DNA of 51,177 bases, from positions 1 to 51,177 of the forward strand of contig CAJXVR010000010.1 of assembly GCA_913061285.1 (NCBI GenBank). Reading direction: 5' to 3'. Shown here one piece after another: positions 1-8,463 of the stretch; positions within the stretch are counted from its first letter, which is position 1; every line of letters starts with the position of its first letter. The translations under genes were made by a program, and so were the position numbers. The notes under the pieces are model-generated. The model did not search any database, was not told where the DNA came from, and was given only the letters and a program-made list of their open reading frames with translations. This DNA comes from an uncultured Verrucomicrobiota bacterium. GTDB taxonomy: Bacteria > Verrucomicrobiota > Verrucomicrobiia > Limisphaerales > AAA164-E04.

Positions 1-47
1 GAGATGTAGAGAGGTCTCGTGGGCTCGGAGATGTGTATAAGAGACAG
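1..47 (+). other. Nextera i7 adapter remnant (not genomic)
   Basis: Bases 29-47 are the 19-bp Tn5 mosaic end AGATGTGTATAAGAGACAG. Bases 14-28 are the transposase read-2 adapter arm. Bases 6-13 (GTAGAGAG) sit where an i7 index belongs and match the reverse complement of index N707, and bases 1-5 match the end of the P7 oligo. This is library sequence left in the assembly; the genomic insert begins at 48. Confidence 0.97.
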
Positions 48-877
48 CTCCAGTCAAATACCTCTCTGATCTCTTGGCTGCACCAGCCGAACAGCGTGAC
101 GCAATTCTGAGCCGGAGTGCGCCTGAGCGACATGCCTTTTGGAAGCGGAAAGTTCGCGAGTATGAACAGCTTCCTGTTCCCATCCGGAGTGCTCGATTAC
201 GGACGGCGCAGCTGCATTGGTACTTGGCTCTCATGATTCGCGTGCCCGCTGAAACTCGGGTCGCACGAATTGAGCAGATTCCAGAATCGGATCGTGTGCT
301 AGTAAAACGCCGAATGGAGCAATGGGATCTTTTACCGAGTGATTTGAGGGCCGATATATTGGCAAACATTAAGGTGATGCAATATTTTGCCCGCTTGGTT
401 TCAAGCTCGCCAGAGCAACGTGCGGCCTTGCTCAAGACTTCTTCTGAGGCTGGGAATCCAATGAACGATGCGCAATTGAGTTGGCAAACCTTGCCTCCTC
501 AGCGGCGGCAGCAAATGTTCGATGCCTATGCGAGTTTCTATGAGCTCCCGCAATTGAAACAAGAAGAAGCGATCGCCAAGATACCCGTTCCGGTGCGCAA
601 ACAATTGAAAGATCGCTTGGATGAGTTGCTTCAGATGCCTTTGGATAAGCAGAAGAAATGTATCATCGCTTTGAACGCGTTTGCCCAGATGACCCCCGAT
701 GAGCGAACCATTTTCCGTGGGAATGCGCAGCGTTGGCGTGCGATGGATGCGAAGGAGCGCCAGTTTTGGACCCTTTTTGTGCAACAACTCCCGCCTTTGC
801 CCCCAATGCGGAACAGCCGTGCCCGACTGATGGAAAGTCAAGGTGGGCTCCAATCTCATACCGGTGCCTCCCGGTAA
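48..877 (+). CDS. DUF3106-like protein, 5'-truncated
   Basis: The frame is open from the adapter junction to the TAA at 875-877, so the true N-terminus lies off the contig. The TTG at 74 is internal and should not be taken as a start. About 275 residues remain. They are rich in Arg, Gln and Leu and built from repeated helical units with an LP-x-x-x-R core: LPVPIR, LPSDLR, LPPQRR, IPVPVR. This pattern is what I recall of DUF3106 proteins, whose function is unknown and which are often secreted or periplasmic. A signal peptide cannot be seen because the start is missing. There is no T-rich hairpin after the stop and 214 bp separate it from the next gene. Confidence 0.7.
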
Positions 878-1000
878 TCTCCTAACCTTCTGGCTGTTTC
901 TTTTACCTGACTGGCTTGATTTGCCTGAAACCCGTCTCCGTTCGCAATGAGCGAGTAGGGGGATCTGAAAGGGCGCCTGATGAAGCTCTGTAACGCTTGG

Positions 1001-1030
1001 TTTAGCCAAATTGTTGCGGTTCAGTATAAA
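1001..1030 (+). promoter_or_regulatory. Weak candidate promoter for the TPR/VCBS gene
   Basis: TATAAA at 1025-1030 is a good -10 match. TTTAGC at 1001-1006, 18 bp upstream, is only a poor -35. Transcription would start near 1037 and give a leader of about 55 nt. The rest of 878-1091 shows no gene, hairpin or repeat that I can support. Confidence 0.25.
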
Positions 1031-1091
1031 AGCTAGCGAGGCTACAAGATGGAAACTTGCGGAACTTTGTCGCATCGTTAGTTTGTTTGGG

Positions 1092-4000
1092 ATGAGCGCG
1101 AATCAATCCGCCAAGCAAACGAGTAGTCTCACCGGATCTCTGGTGGTATTGGGCCTTTTTGCTGCCGTCGTTGTTATCTTTCTCGTGGTCTTCTACGGGA
1201 GTCGGCCTGTGAGTCCGAGCGGGACGAGTCAAGCCGAGGGGCCGGCCGAGATACAGGCTAAGTTCTTGGACTTGATGAATACGGGGAAGAATTACCTCGA
1301 TCAAGGACGGGCGGGCGCACCCAAAGCGATCAAAGTATTTCAGACGGCCCGTTCGCTCAATTCATCCAGTCTCGATGTGGTCCTCAATCTGGCAAATACC
1401 TATCTCTTGGACAATCAAGTCGAGAAAGCCATCGAGTATGCGAGTAAGGCGGTAGCGATTGATCGACAGGATGCTGCAGGGCATTATTTGCTCGGGTGTG
1501 GTCTTCTTCGCTCGGGACAGTTTGAGGAGGCACTGAAATCGTTGCAGACAGCTAAGGATTTAGATCACACGATCAATGCCGTGAGTTTTCAACTTGGTCG
1601 AGCTCACCAGGGCCTAGGGCAATGGGAGGCGGCAGCCGCTCAATTTAGAGAAGTTGCTGAGTTCGATCCAGAACATGGCGCGGTCTTCTATAATCTGAGT
1701 CAGGTCTTACTACGATTGAACGACGAAGCGGGAGCCGAGCAGGCGTTGACGACTCATCAAGAGATTGCTGAGAGGCTGGGGGCCATGATCACGGATCCGT
1801 CTGTTTTTGAAAAGTGTGTCTACACGGCGGCCCGAATTCCTTTCAAACTCGATCAGCCTGACAAGGAAGGACTTGAGGTGGCTTTTGTCGATGGGACGGC
1901 CGCTGTGCTGGGAGATTTAGCGGAACAATTTGAAGGTCCCGTTGGGATCATGGATGTGGGGCATGATGGGACCATCGATCTCTTCGCCCGAAACAAGGCG
2001 GAAGGGTTTCAACTCTTGCTTCACCGAGACGGTGCTCTGGTTCCTGAAGGCTTCCCTTACCCTGCAGTGGAGGGCGCGAGTTATCACACTTGTTTAGTGG
2101 GGGATCTTCAACACAAGACGAGTCTCATGGGGGGGCGGCAGGAAGATGTCCTCTTGCTCAGTGATAAGGGAACACAAGTGTTTCGTGTCTCACCGAGTGG
2201 CATGCTATCCGACTCCAGTCTTTTCGCTCAGATTGCGGACCGTGTTTTGGATAAGGGGATGTTCACCGACTTTGACTATACCGGGAAGCTTGATCTCATA
2301 GGGTTGAACGCGACGAATCGATCGTTGGTCTACCTTCGCAATCAAGGCAATCTTTCGTTTCTGGATCAAACCTCATCGACCAATCTGCCCGTAAATGTGA
2401 AAGGCTTGAGACAGTTTACCTTTGAAGATTGGGATGGGGACGATTTGGCCGACTTGTGTCTCGTTCCTTCGGATGCCGCACCAACGCTTTGGCTGCGAGA
2501 GCGAGGAGCTGGCTTTACGGAGAGTGATGCGTTGAATCGTTTATCAGTCGCCCAGTCAATAGCGATGGGGGATCTCAACAATGATCTTCGTGTCGACATC
2601 GTAGCGCTCAGCGAAACGGGCTTGATGATTCAATTTCAAGGCGAAGATAAAATCGAATCGATCGAAGGAGACTTTTCATCTGTGAAGAGTCTAAGCTTGG
2701 TCGACTATGACAATGATGGGTGGTTAGATCTTTTTGTCTTTGGGGGTGGGAGTATGAGGAGCTGGCGCAATCGGGGGCTTGAAGGATTCTTGGAGACGAC
2801 CGAGTTGCTCGGCCTTTCGGCTTTGGACGTGGGCGATGTGATTGATCTCAAGACGGCTGATCTCGATGGTGATTGTGATTCTGATCTCTTGCTTACGCGT
2901 TCCGATCAGTCGCTTCAGGTGCTAAGGAATGATGGTGGTAATCAGAATCAGCAACTGAAACTACGCTTAGAGGGCAATCGCTCGAATCCAAGCGCACTAG
3001 GGGTCAAGGTCGAGATTACCTCTGGAGGGTTGCGCTTGGTTCGGACGGTCAATCAGCTGCCGGTTGAAATTGGATTGGGACAACGTAGGAGAGTCGATGC
3101 CATCAATCCCCATTGGAGCGATCTTGTAACGACAACAGACTACGAACTTGAAGATTGTTTGCCCTTGTCGGTTCCCGAGCTTGAGTTGCCAACGGGCTCG
3201 TGCCCTTACCTGTATGTTTGGGATGGGCAAACGTATCGATTCGTCACGGATCTCCTTGGAGCGGCCCCCTTGGGATTACCAGTCGCAGAAGGAAAGCTCA
3301 TTCCAGCGGACACAGACGAAGTGGTTTGGTTGGGAGATGAGAGTGTCGTCAAACCGCAGGATAATGCCTATGTCTTACAGGTGACGGAAGAGCTGCGTGA
3401 AGTGCTATATCTTGATGAAGCTAAGCTGCTTGTCGTCGATCATCCCCGCGATGTAGAAGTTGTTCCGACGAGTAAGCTGGTGCCGGCACCACCCTTTCCG
3501 AAGGCGGACTGGATGGCGCTTCATAGACCCTACAAATTGGTCCGCGCATCGAGAAACGATGGGCTAGATGTGAGCGAGGCATTGCAAGAAATCGATCGAG
3601 AGATGGTTTCCCCAGTCACCCTTCGCGGGCCTCAATTGCGGGGGCTGGCTGAGCCTTATTTCGTAGAACTTGATTTCGGTGCCTTGGATGTGACACGTCC
3701 TTTGGTGCTAGTAATGAATGGCTGGCTTCGATTTGGCGGCGGGATGGCGAACATAGCTGCCTCGCATCATTCGGATTTTCCCTTTCCGTTTCCGGTCCTC
3801 CAAGTGGAGCTCGAAGACGGCCAATGGAAAGACTTAGATGTTGTTGTGGGGGCACCAGCTGGAAAGACGAAAGCGATGCTCGTCGATCTTGAGGGAAAAC
3901 TCCCGGATGGGGTAATCCGTTTTCGCTTGAGCACGGCCTTTGAGATTCATTGGGATCGGATTGTCTTGATGGAGAAATATTTTGGAGATGATGTTGTGGT

Positions 4001-4517
4001 GCAGCGTTTGTCTCCGAGTTCGACAGATCTCCACTGGCGTGGGTTTAGTGAGTATGAAGAGTTGCCCTGGAGTCAGCCATTGAGTCCGAACTATGACCTC
4101 GTCGCTCAGAAAGCGCCATGGCTGATCACTCCCAGTGGCTTTTGCACGCGTTATGGTGATGTGGCTGAGCTCGTTGCTTCGAAGGACAATCAATTGGTGC
4201 TCATGAATGGCGGTGATGAATTGACCTTGCGCTTTGATCGTTCATCCCTTGGTACGATGTCGGAAAACGCGAAACGGGAATTCTTCTTGTTCACTAGCGG
4301 TTGGGATAAGGATGCGGATCCGCATGTCGTTCAAGGATGGAGTGTCGGCCCTTTGCCCTGGCACGGAATGGATGCTCAACGCTATGGAGAGGAAATCAAT
4401 CCGAACCAAGATGAGACGGATTGGCAGCGTCGCTACAACACTCGTTGGGTCGGGCAATTTACGCTGCAACGTGATGTGAAAAAGTCGCGTGCGTCGAATT
4501 TGAAAACGAATCATTAG
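1092..4517 (+). CDS. Membrane-anchored TPR and VCBS/FG-GAP repeat protein
   Basis: 1141 residues from the ATG at 1092. An upstream TTG at 1011 would add 27 residues without hydrophobic character, so I prefer the ATG, although no clear Shine-Dalgarno is present. A short cytoplasmic tail is followed by one transmembrane helix (about residues 12-35). TPR-type helical repeats follow (about 50-220). Next comes a series of VCBS/FG-GAP blades with Ca-binding-loop motifs such as DWDGDDLADL, DYDNDGWLDL and DLDGDCDSDL (about 270-640), and then a UnbV/ASPIC-like segment. The C-terminal part of about 450 residues begins with a WDGQTYRFVTDLLGAAP-type stretch whose function I do not recognise. Likely an envelope protein exposed outside the membrane. 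The Sel1 gene starts 3 nt after its stop, suggesting co-transcription. Confidence 0.85.
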   Translation: MSANQSAKQTSSLTGSLVVLGLFAAVVVIFLVVFYGSRPVSPSGTSQAEGPAEIQAKFLDLMNTGKNYLDQGRAGAPKAIKVFQTARSLNSSSLDVVLNLANTYLLDNQVEKAIEYASKAVAIDRQDAAGHYLLGCGLLRSGQFEEALKSLQTAKDLDHTINAVSFQLGRAHQGLGQWEAAAAQFREVAEFDPEHGAVFYNLSQVLLRLNDEAGAEQALTTHQEIAERLGAMITDPSVFEKCVYTAARIPFKLDQPDKEGLEVAFVDGTAAVLGDLAEQFEGPVGIMDVGHDGTIDLFARNKAEGFQLLLHRDGALVPEGFPYPAVEGASYHTCLVGDLQHKTSLMGGRQEDVLLLSDKGTQVFRVSPSGMLSDSSLFAQIADRVLDKGMFTDFDYTGKLDLIGLNATNRSLVYLRNQGNLSFLDQTSSTNLPVNVKGLRQFTFEDWDGDDLADLCLVPSDAAPTLWLRERGAGFTESDALNRLSVAQSIAMGDLNNDLRVDIVALSETGLMIQFQGEDKIESIEGDFSSVKSLSLVDYDNDGWLDLFVFGGGSMRSWRNRGLEGFLETTELLGLSALDVGDVIDLKTADLDGDCDSDLLLTRSDQSLQVLRNDGGNQNQQLKLRLEGNRSNPSALGVKVEITSGGLRLVRTVNQLPVEIGLGQRRRVDAINPHWSDLVTTTDYELEDCLPLSVPELELPTGSCPYLYVWDGQTYRFVTDLLGAAPLGLPVAEGKLIPADTDEVVWLGDESVVKPQDNAYVLQVTEELREVLYLDEAKLLVVDHPRDVEVVPTSKLVPAPPFPKADWMALHRPYKLVRASRNDGLDVSEALQEIDREMVSPVTLRGPQLRGLAEPYFVELDFGALDVTRPLVLVMNGWLRFGGGMANIAASHHSDFPFPFPVLQVELEDGQWKDLDVVVGAPAGKTKAMLVDLEGKLPDGVIRFRLSTAFEIHWDRIVLMEKYFGDDVVVQRLSPSSTDLHWRGFSEYEELPWSQPLSPNYDLVAQKAPWLITPSGFCTRYGDVAELVASKDNQLVLMNGGDELTLRFDRSSLGTMSENAKREFFLFTSGWDKDADPHVVQGWSVGPLPWHGMDAQRYGEEINPNQDETDWQRRYNTRWVGQFTLQRDVKKSRASNLKTNH

Positions 4518-4520
4518 TTC

Positions 4521-4883
4521 ATGGAACTCTCTGAAGAACAACTTTTAGCGCTGAAAGCAAAAGCGGAAGCCGATGACGTGGAGTCTCAGTATGAAATGGG
4601 TTGGCGGCATGCGATCGGGATGGGCCTGGAATTTGATGATGAAGAGGCGCTACGGTGGCTACGCCTCGCCGCAGACCAGGGGCACCAATTGGCTCAGAAT
4701 AATTTAGGGGCTCGCTACGTTAAGGGCGATGGCGTGGAAAAGGATTTGGTCGTGGCCTACGTGTGGTTTTATAGGGCCGCAGCCCAGGGTGATCGCAAGG
4801 CAGGCAAGAACCGTGATAGCATTGAGAAAGAAATGTCCGAAGAACAACGACAGTTGGCGAACACTCAGCTCGGACTGAATTAG
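4521..4883 (+). CDS. Sel1-like repeat protein
   Basis: 120 residues with no signal peptide. Two to three Sel1-like TPR units are visible: ALRWLRLAADQGHQLAQNNL, then GARYVKGDGVEKD and AYVWFYRAAAQGD. These follow the usual A-x-x-W-x-x-x-A-A-x-x-G spacing. Sel1 repeats mediate protein-protein contacts and are often regulatory adaptors; no partner is evident here. The gene starts 3 nt after the preceding TPR/VCBS gene and is probably translated from the same message. Its stop overlaps the stop of the convergent AIM24 gene in the tetranucleotide TTAG (4880-4883). Confidence 0.85.
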   Translation: MELSEEQLLALKAKAEADDVESQYEMGWRHAIGMGLEFDDEEALRWLRLAADQGHQLAQNNLGARYVKGDGVEKDLVVAYVWFYRAAAQGDRKAGKNRDSIEKEMSEEQRQLANTQLGLN

Positions 4884-5737
4884 CTTGGGAGACTTTCTGT
4901 ATCCGTGTTGTGGCTTCCCGGAGGGACGGCGAGATCTTGCAAACCCTGCTTACTGGCGAGGCGCTCGTAGATTCCTTGGGTTGGGGCGACCCATACGAAG
5001 CCCATGCCTTCAAAGGTTTGCAGCATGCGCTCGCCTGAAACGGACGTGGCGAGCCATGATTTACTGCTCTTCTCGACACGGAAATCGACCGACTCGCTTC
5101 GCATGAGGACGAAATTTCCATCGACCCAGAGTTTGTCGTTCTTGAGATCCTGGCGTTGGATTTCTTTCCGGGGCACGGGGGAATAGAGAACGGCGATTCC
5201 GGTTCCGGCGATTCGTGTTTGAAAGAACCCTTCGTTCCCAAGAATTGCGGATGAGACGCTTTTTTGGTGGGTTGCGCTAATATCGAGGCCGGCCGTGCCA
5301 GCGTAGAACAGTCCCTTGTCAACGATCACGCCTCCTTCACTCTCGTCGATACGATGCAGGAAAAAATGCCCGAAGGTCGGTTCAAGGTAAATCTCCCCGG
5401 TGCCATGGATTTCGTTGACGAAAAGGCTTTCACCTGAGGTGAATTTTCTAGCGAGACCCTTGAGGAAGCCACCTCCCGTGCTCGCTTTGATTTCAAGATC
5501 CCCCTTCATGTAGTAAAGCGCTCCGGGTTCTATCCTGACGTGGGATTGGTTCAGTTTGATTCTTACCATCTTGAGCTTCATACCGCTTTGAATGGCAAAG
5601 AAGAGGTTCTCAGCGGTACGGACGTCCGATGAACCTTCGAGCTGCCGATATTGGATGACTTCGACGATGGATTGCTCGTCGGCCTGAACAGAGTCGATAA
5701 CCTCGAAGGTGTCTTCGTTGGGCGTTCTTAGTGTCAT
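4880..5737 (-). CDS. AIM24 family protein
   Basis: 285 residues from an ATG. The central region has the AIM24/DUF124 pattern: PGALYYMKGDLEI, a Gly-rich turn TGGGFLKGL, SGESLFVNEIHGTGEIYLEP, and a second half of short beta strands (GLFYAGTAGLDIS, GNEGFFQTRIAGTGIAVLYS). The family forms a double-stranded beta-helix fold. In yeast Aim24 is a mitochondrial inner-membrane factor; bacterial members have no firmly established biochemical role. An N-terminal extension of about 45 residues precedes the core. No signal peptide or membrane helix is seen. It is divergent from the Fur-family gene and convergent with the Sel1 gene. Confidence 0.8.
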   Translation of the reverse strand: MTLRTPNEDTFEVIDSVQADEQSIVEVIQYRQLEGSSDVRTAENLFFAIQSGMKLKMVRIKLNQSHVRIEPGALYYMKGDLEIKASTGGGFLKGLARKFTSGESLFVNEIHGTGEIYLEPTFGHFFLHRIDESEGGVIVDKGLFYAGTAGLDISATHQKSVSSAILGNEGFFQTRIAGTGIAVLYSPVPRKEIQRQDLKNDKLWVDGNFVLMRSESVDFRVEKSSKSWLATSVSGERMLQTFEGMGFVWVAPTQGIYERLASKQGLQDLAVPPGSHNTDTESLPS

Positions 5738-5857
5738 TGAAGTGATTTAGCGGAAATCGGGGGGCGACAAAAGCGAAGAATTGCTCGTCTCGATCTCTGG
5801 AACTGCTTGTCATCGGCGCTTGGTTGTCATCTTGGCGGGTTCGAAGTCAAAGCCGCG

Positions 5858-5885
5858 TTGACTTGATTCTGCGGCTGATTATAGT
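5858..5885 (+). promoter_or_regulatory. Sigma70-type promoter of the Fur-family gene
   Basis: TTGACT (5858-5863) and TATAGT (5880-5885) are separated by 16 bp, and each box matches 5 of 6 consensus positions. The expected transcription start is at about 5891-5893, which coincides with the GTG start codon at 5892. I see no clear Fur or PerR box overlapping it. Confidence 0.55.
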
Positions 5886-5891
5886 TCTGGC

Positions 5892-6368
5892 GTGTCTGCT
5901 GAAGACTTCAAATCTGCCAAAGAGAAGTTTCTCGCCTTTATTGAAGGCAAGGGCCTGCGTTTAACAACGCAGCGGATGGCTATTATTGACACAGTATTCA
6001 GCACTGAAGAGCACTTTACGGCCGAACAACTCCTGGATTGGTCTCGTCAACGAGATCAATCCGTTTCTCGAGCGACTGTCTATCGGACGCTTCCGTTGTT
6101 GACGGAAAGTGGCCTGGTCAGTGAAATGGATTTTGGGAAGGATCATAAGTACTATGATCCCAATTATGCCCAGCATCCTAATCACAACCACATCATCTGT
6201 CAGGATTGTGATCGGATCGTGGAATTCGAGAGTGAGAAAATCGAGCGTCTCGAAGATGAAATCACCCACAATTTAGGTTTCAGCTTGAAGACTCAGCGAA
6301 TTCAAATCAACGCGAATTGCGAGGAGTTGAAAAAGCTGGGCAGTTGTCGGAACAAAGACTGTCGCTGA
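5892..6368 (+). CDS. Fur-family metal-responsive transcriptional regulator
   Basis: 158 residues. The N-terminal winged helix includes GLRLTTQRMAIID and the recognition-helix region SVSRATVYRTLPLL. The metal-binding half has H95, H98 and H100 (HPNHNHIIC), C103-x2-C106 (CQDC) and C152-x4-C157 near the C-terminus, which is the layout of a structural zinc site. Members of this family repress iron uptake (Fur), peroxide stress (PerR) or zinc uptake (Zur) genes; I cannot choose among them from sequence alone. The GTG at 5892 is used because the next ATG (residue 29) would remove the first helix. It has no ribosome-binding site and lies at the predicted transcription start. Convergent with the YgfZ-like gene, 14 bp away. 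Confidence 0.9.
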   Translation: MSAEDFKSAKEKFLAFIEGKGLRLTTQRMAIIDTVFSTEEHFTAEQLLDWSRQRDQSVSRATVYRTLPLLTESGLVSEMDFGKDHKYYDPNYAQHPNHNHIICQDCDRIVEFESEKIERLEDEITHNLGFSLKTQRIQINANCEELKKLGSCRNKDCR

Positions 6369-6382
6369 TCCTGGCTCGGGCG

Positions 6383-7438
6383 CTATTCGTCGCCCTTCCT
6401 GAAGGGGAGGGACGCGACAAGGGCTGTGACTTCCTCATTTTCTTGCTTAATCTTGACTTGATTGCCTGGACTGGCGGCTGTCGTCTGGAGAAAACCGAGG
6501 CCGATGTTCTTCCCAAATTTGCCGGAGTAGGTGGAGCTTAGGCCGCGCCCGATCTGCTTTGAATCTTGTTCGATGGGCAGCCCGTTGATTGGTTTTTCTG
6601 AGTCGAAGATCAAACCCGTGAGTTTGCGTTTTACTTTGCCAATACTCTTGATTCGATTGATGACTTCTTGGCCGATATAGCACCCTTTAGAGTAGGAAAT
6701 GGTGTCGCTCTCAATGCCGAGCTCCGGTGCGAGAATGGAGGGGGCCATATCGATAGGATAACGAGGAATGCCGGCTTCTATTCTAAGTGTCTCGAGGCTC
6801 GCGCTGCCGCACACGCCTCCTCCCTGCTCGGAAGTGAGTTGTTCCAGTTCGGTTTTGATGCCTTCGAATAGACCTGTGGCGACGTAGAGATCATAGCCCA
6901 TCGTTCCAGTTCGAGAGTTTTTTGCGACATACACGTCTCCGTTCGGATCGTGACAGACTTGAGTCATGGCGTAATTGATTGCCGGCAATTTGTCTGGTTC
7001 AATGAAGCTTGCCTGAGAGAGCGTGGTTTCCGCGAGTGGCCCTTGGATAGAAAAAAGGCTGAAGTGTTCGGCGACGTTTGCGATCTCAACGTCGTCGGCC
7101 ACGATAAACGATTCGAGCCGTTTGCTTAGGGGCTCTCCGTGAGCTGGTTCGAGATCAAGAATTAGTTCGTTCTCGAGGCAGAAAACGGTGGCGTCTCCTT
7201 CAATGATTCCTTTCTTGTTGGTAATCAACGTGTAGCACCCTTGTCCTGGTGTCAGGTCGCGTATGTTGTTCGTTACCTGGCCGTTGAGAAAACGATGGCG
7301 ATCGTCGCCAAGGAGGCAGATTCGATCTCTAGTGGAGAGATTCAAGAGGCCGACTCTCATCCGCAAGTGATCTGATTCCTCAAGGACAGAATCGTTGAGG
7401 GACGGAGTGTCTGAAGTTGAGTTTGCTGGTCTTGTCAT
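6383..7438 (-). CDS. ygfZ: YgfZ/GcvT-like folate-binding protein
   Basis: 351 residues from the ATG at 7438; a TTG at 7489 would add 17 residues. The diagnostic motif KGCYIGQEVINR is present and includes the conserved Cys, preceded by the aminomethyltransferase-like T-fold (FLNGQVTNNI, GCYTLITNKKG). YgfZ (IBA57 in mitochondria) is a tetrahydrofolate-binding factor needed for assembly or repair of certain Fe-S enzymes, acting in the cytoplasm. It is last in a minus-strand run after a MidA-like methyltransferase and a LysR regulator (38 bp after the latter). The proximity to a Fur-family gene is suggestive for Fe-S biology, but the two are convergent and not co-transcribed. Confidence 0.85.
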   Translation of the reverse strand: MTRPANSTSDTPSLNDSVLEESDHLRMRVGLLNLSTRDRICLLGDDRHRFLNGQVTNNIRDLTPGQGCYTLITNKKGIIEGDATVFCLENELILDLEPAHGEPLSKRLESFIVADDVEIANVAEHFSLFSIQGPLAETTLSQASFIEPDKLPAINYAMTQVCHDPNGDVYVAKNSRTGTMGYDLYVATGLFEGIKTELEQLTSEQGGGVCGSASLETLRIEAGIPRYPIDMAPSILAPELGIESDTISYSKGCYIGQEVINRIKSIGKVKRKLTGLIFDSEKPINGLPIEQDSKQIGRGLSSTYSGKFGKNIGLGFLQTTAASPGNQVKIKQENEEVTALVASLPFRKGDE

Positions 7439-7527
7439 CGGGTCATTTGCGGCGATATTGTCGTTGGCGTCAGCATAGCTCAGGGGCAATTTTTTTCAAC
7501 GGGCTGCTGACGTGAGGAGCTAGGGAC

Positions 7528-8415
7528 TTAGGATTTTTTTCGCTCTTTGAGGTCTTTGGCTTTTTTCTGACATAGCTCCAAGACGTGTTGTCCTGCGGGG
7601 GACAGTTTTCGATTCCATAGCACGCCAACGGTGATGGTTTCGATCTCAGTAATTGGGATGCGATCAACCCCTGGTAGGGGGGCGATTGAGAGATTCTGGA
7701 TTCCAACCCCGATTCCGATTCCAGCTGCCACGTAGCGTTCGATGAGATCCAGTGAAGAGAGCTCAATGAGCGGGGGCCAGATGAGATTACTTTTTTCGAG
7801 AAAGGCGTTGAAGCGTTTGGTGATCAACTCGTCCTGGGGAAGCGAGATGAGTGGTTCGGAGATTCGATCTTGTTCCCAAAAATGTGACGCTGACTGGATG
7901 CTGGAAGACGCTGGCACGAGTAGGCAGACCTGAATGTCGAGAAGATCGATTCGGTCCAGTCCTGGAAGGGAGGGGTTTTCGATAGGCGTGATGGCGATAT
8001 CGATTTCGTTGGAGGACAGAAGATGCTGGATTTGGTGGTGGTGTCCTTCCTTGAGAGCCACTTTGACCCCTGGCAATGTCTTGTGCAGCTCGCGAACGAT
8101 GTCTGGAAAATGCCGATCGAGGACCATCGTTGGAGCCCCTAAACGAATCAGCTCCGAAGTACCGTCACGAATTTGATCGCAGATTCCGTCGATGCTATCG
8201 AAGAACGGGCGGATGGAGTCGAACAGTCGCTGTCCCGCGGGGCTTAGAATGAAGGGGCGGCGTTGAAAGAGTTTTACGCCTAGATTGTCTTCGAGCTGAA
8301 TGATTTGTCCACTAACAGCGGGTTGCTGAATGCCGTAGGGCATTTTTCGTACTGCCTCCATGATGCCGCCGTGTTTAGCGACATAGTAAAAGAGCTCTAG
8401 GTGGTGGATATTCAT
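7528..8415 (-). CDS. LysR-family transcriptional regulator
   Basis: 295 residues. The N-terminal winged helix-turn-helix reads MNIHHLELFYYVAKHGGI, with QPAVSGQIIQLEDNLGVKLF as the recognition-helix region, followed by a two-subdomain periplasmic-binding-like effector domain starting near residue 90. The long first part of the HTH (EAVRKMPYGIQQPAVSGQI) is a variant I associate with verrucomicrobial LysR proteins. The effector and target genes are unknown. LysR regulators commonly act on adjacent genes, but here both neighbours (48 bp upstream, 38 bp downstream) are on the same strand, so it may be part of a three-gene transcript. Confidence 0.9.
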   Translation of the reverse strand: MNIHHLELFYYVAKHGGIMEAVRKMPYGIQQPAVSGQIIQLEDNLGVKLFQRRPFILSPAGQRLFDSIRPFFDSIDGICDQIRDGTSELIRLGAPTMVLDRHFPDIVRELHKTLPGVKVALKEGHHHQIQHLLSSNEIDIAITPIENPSLPGLDRIDLLDIQVCLLVPASSSIQSASHFWEQDRISEPLISLPQDELITKRFNAFLEKSNLIWPPLIELSSLDLIERYVAAGIGIGVGIQNLSIAPLPGVDRIPITEIETITVGVLWNRKLSPAGQHVLELCQKKAKDLKERKKS

Positions 8416-8463
8416 ATGCTTTTGGGGCTATGATGCCGATGGATTCTTGGCAGCTCGGATTCT

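Noticed and set aside
3834..4193. A 119-codon minus-strand frame inside the TPR/VCBS gene
   Set aside because: Antisense shadow of a well-supported long gene; no start signal or recognisable motif.
6378..6395. GGGCG/CGCCC hairpin between the Fur-family and ygfZ genes as a bidirectional terminator
   Set aside because: Only a 5-bp stem with an 8-base loop and no T tract on either strand.
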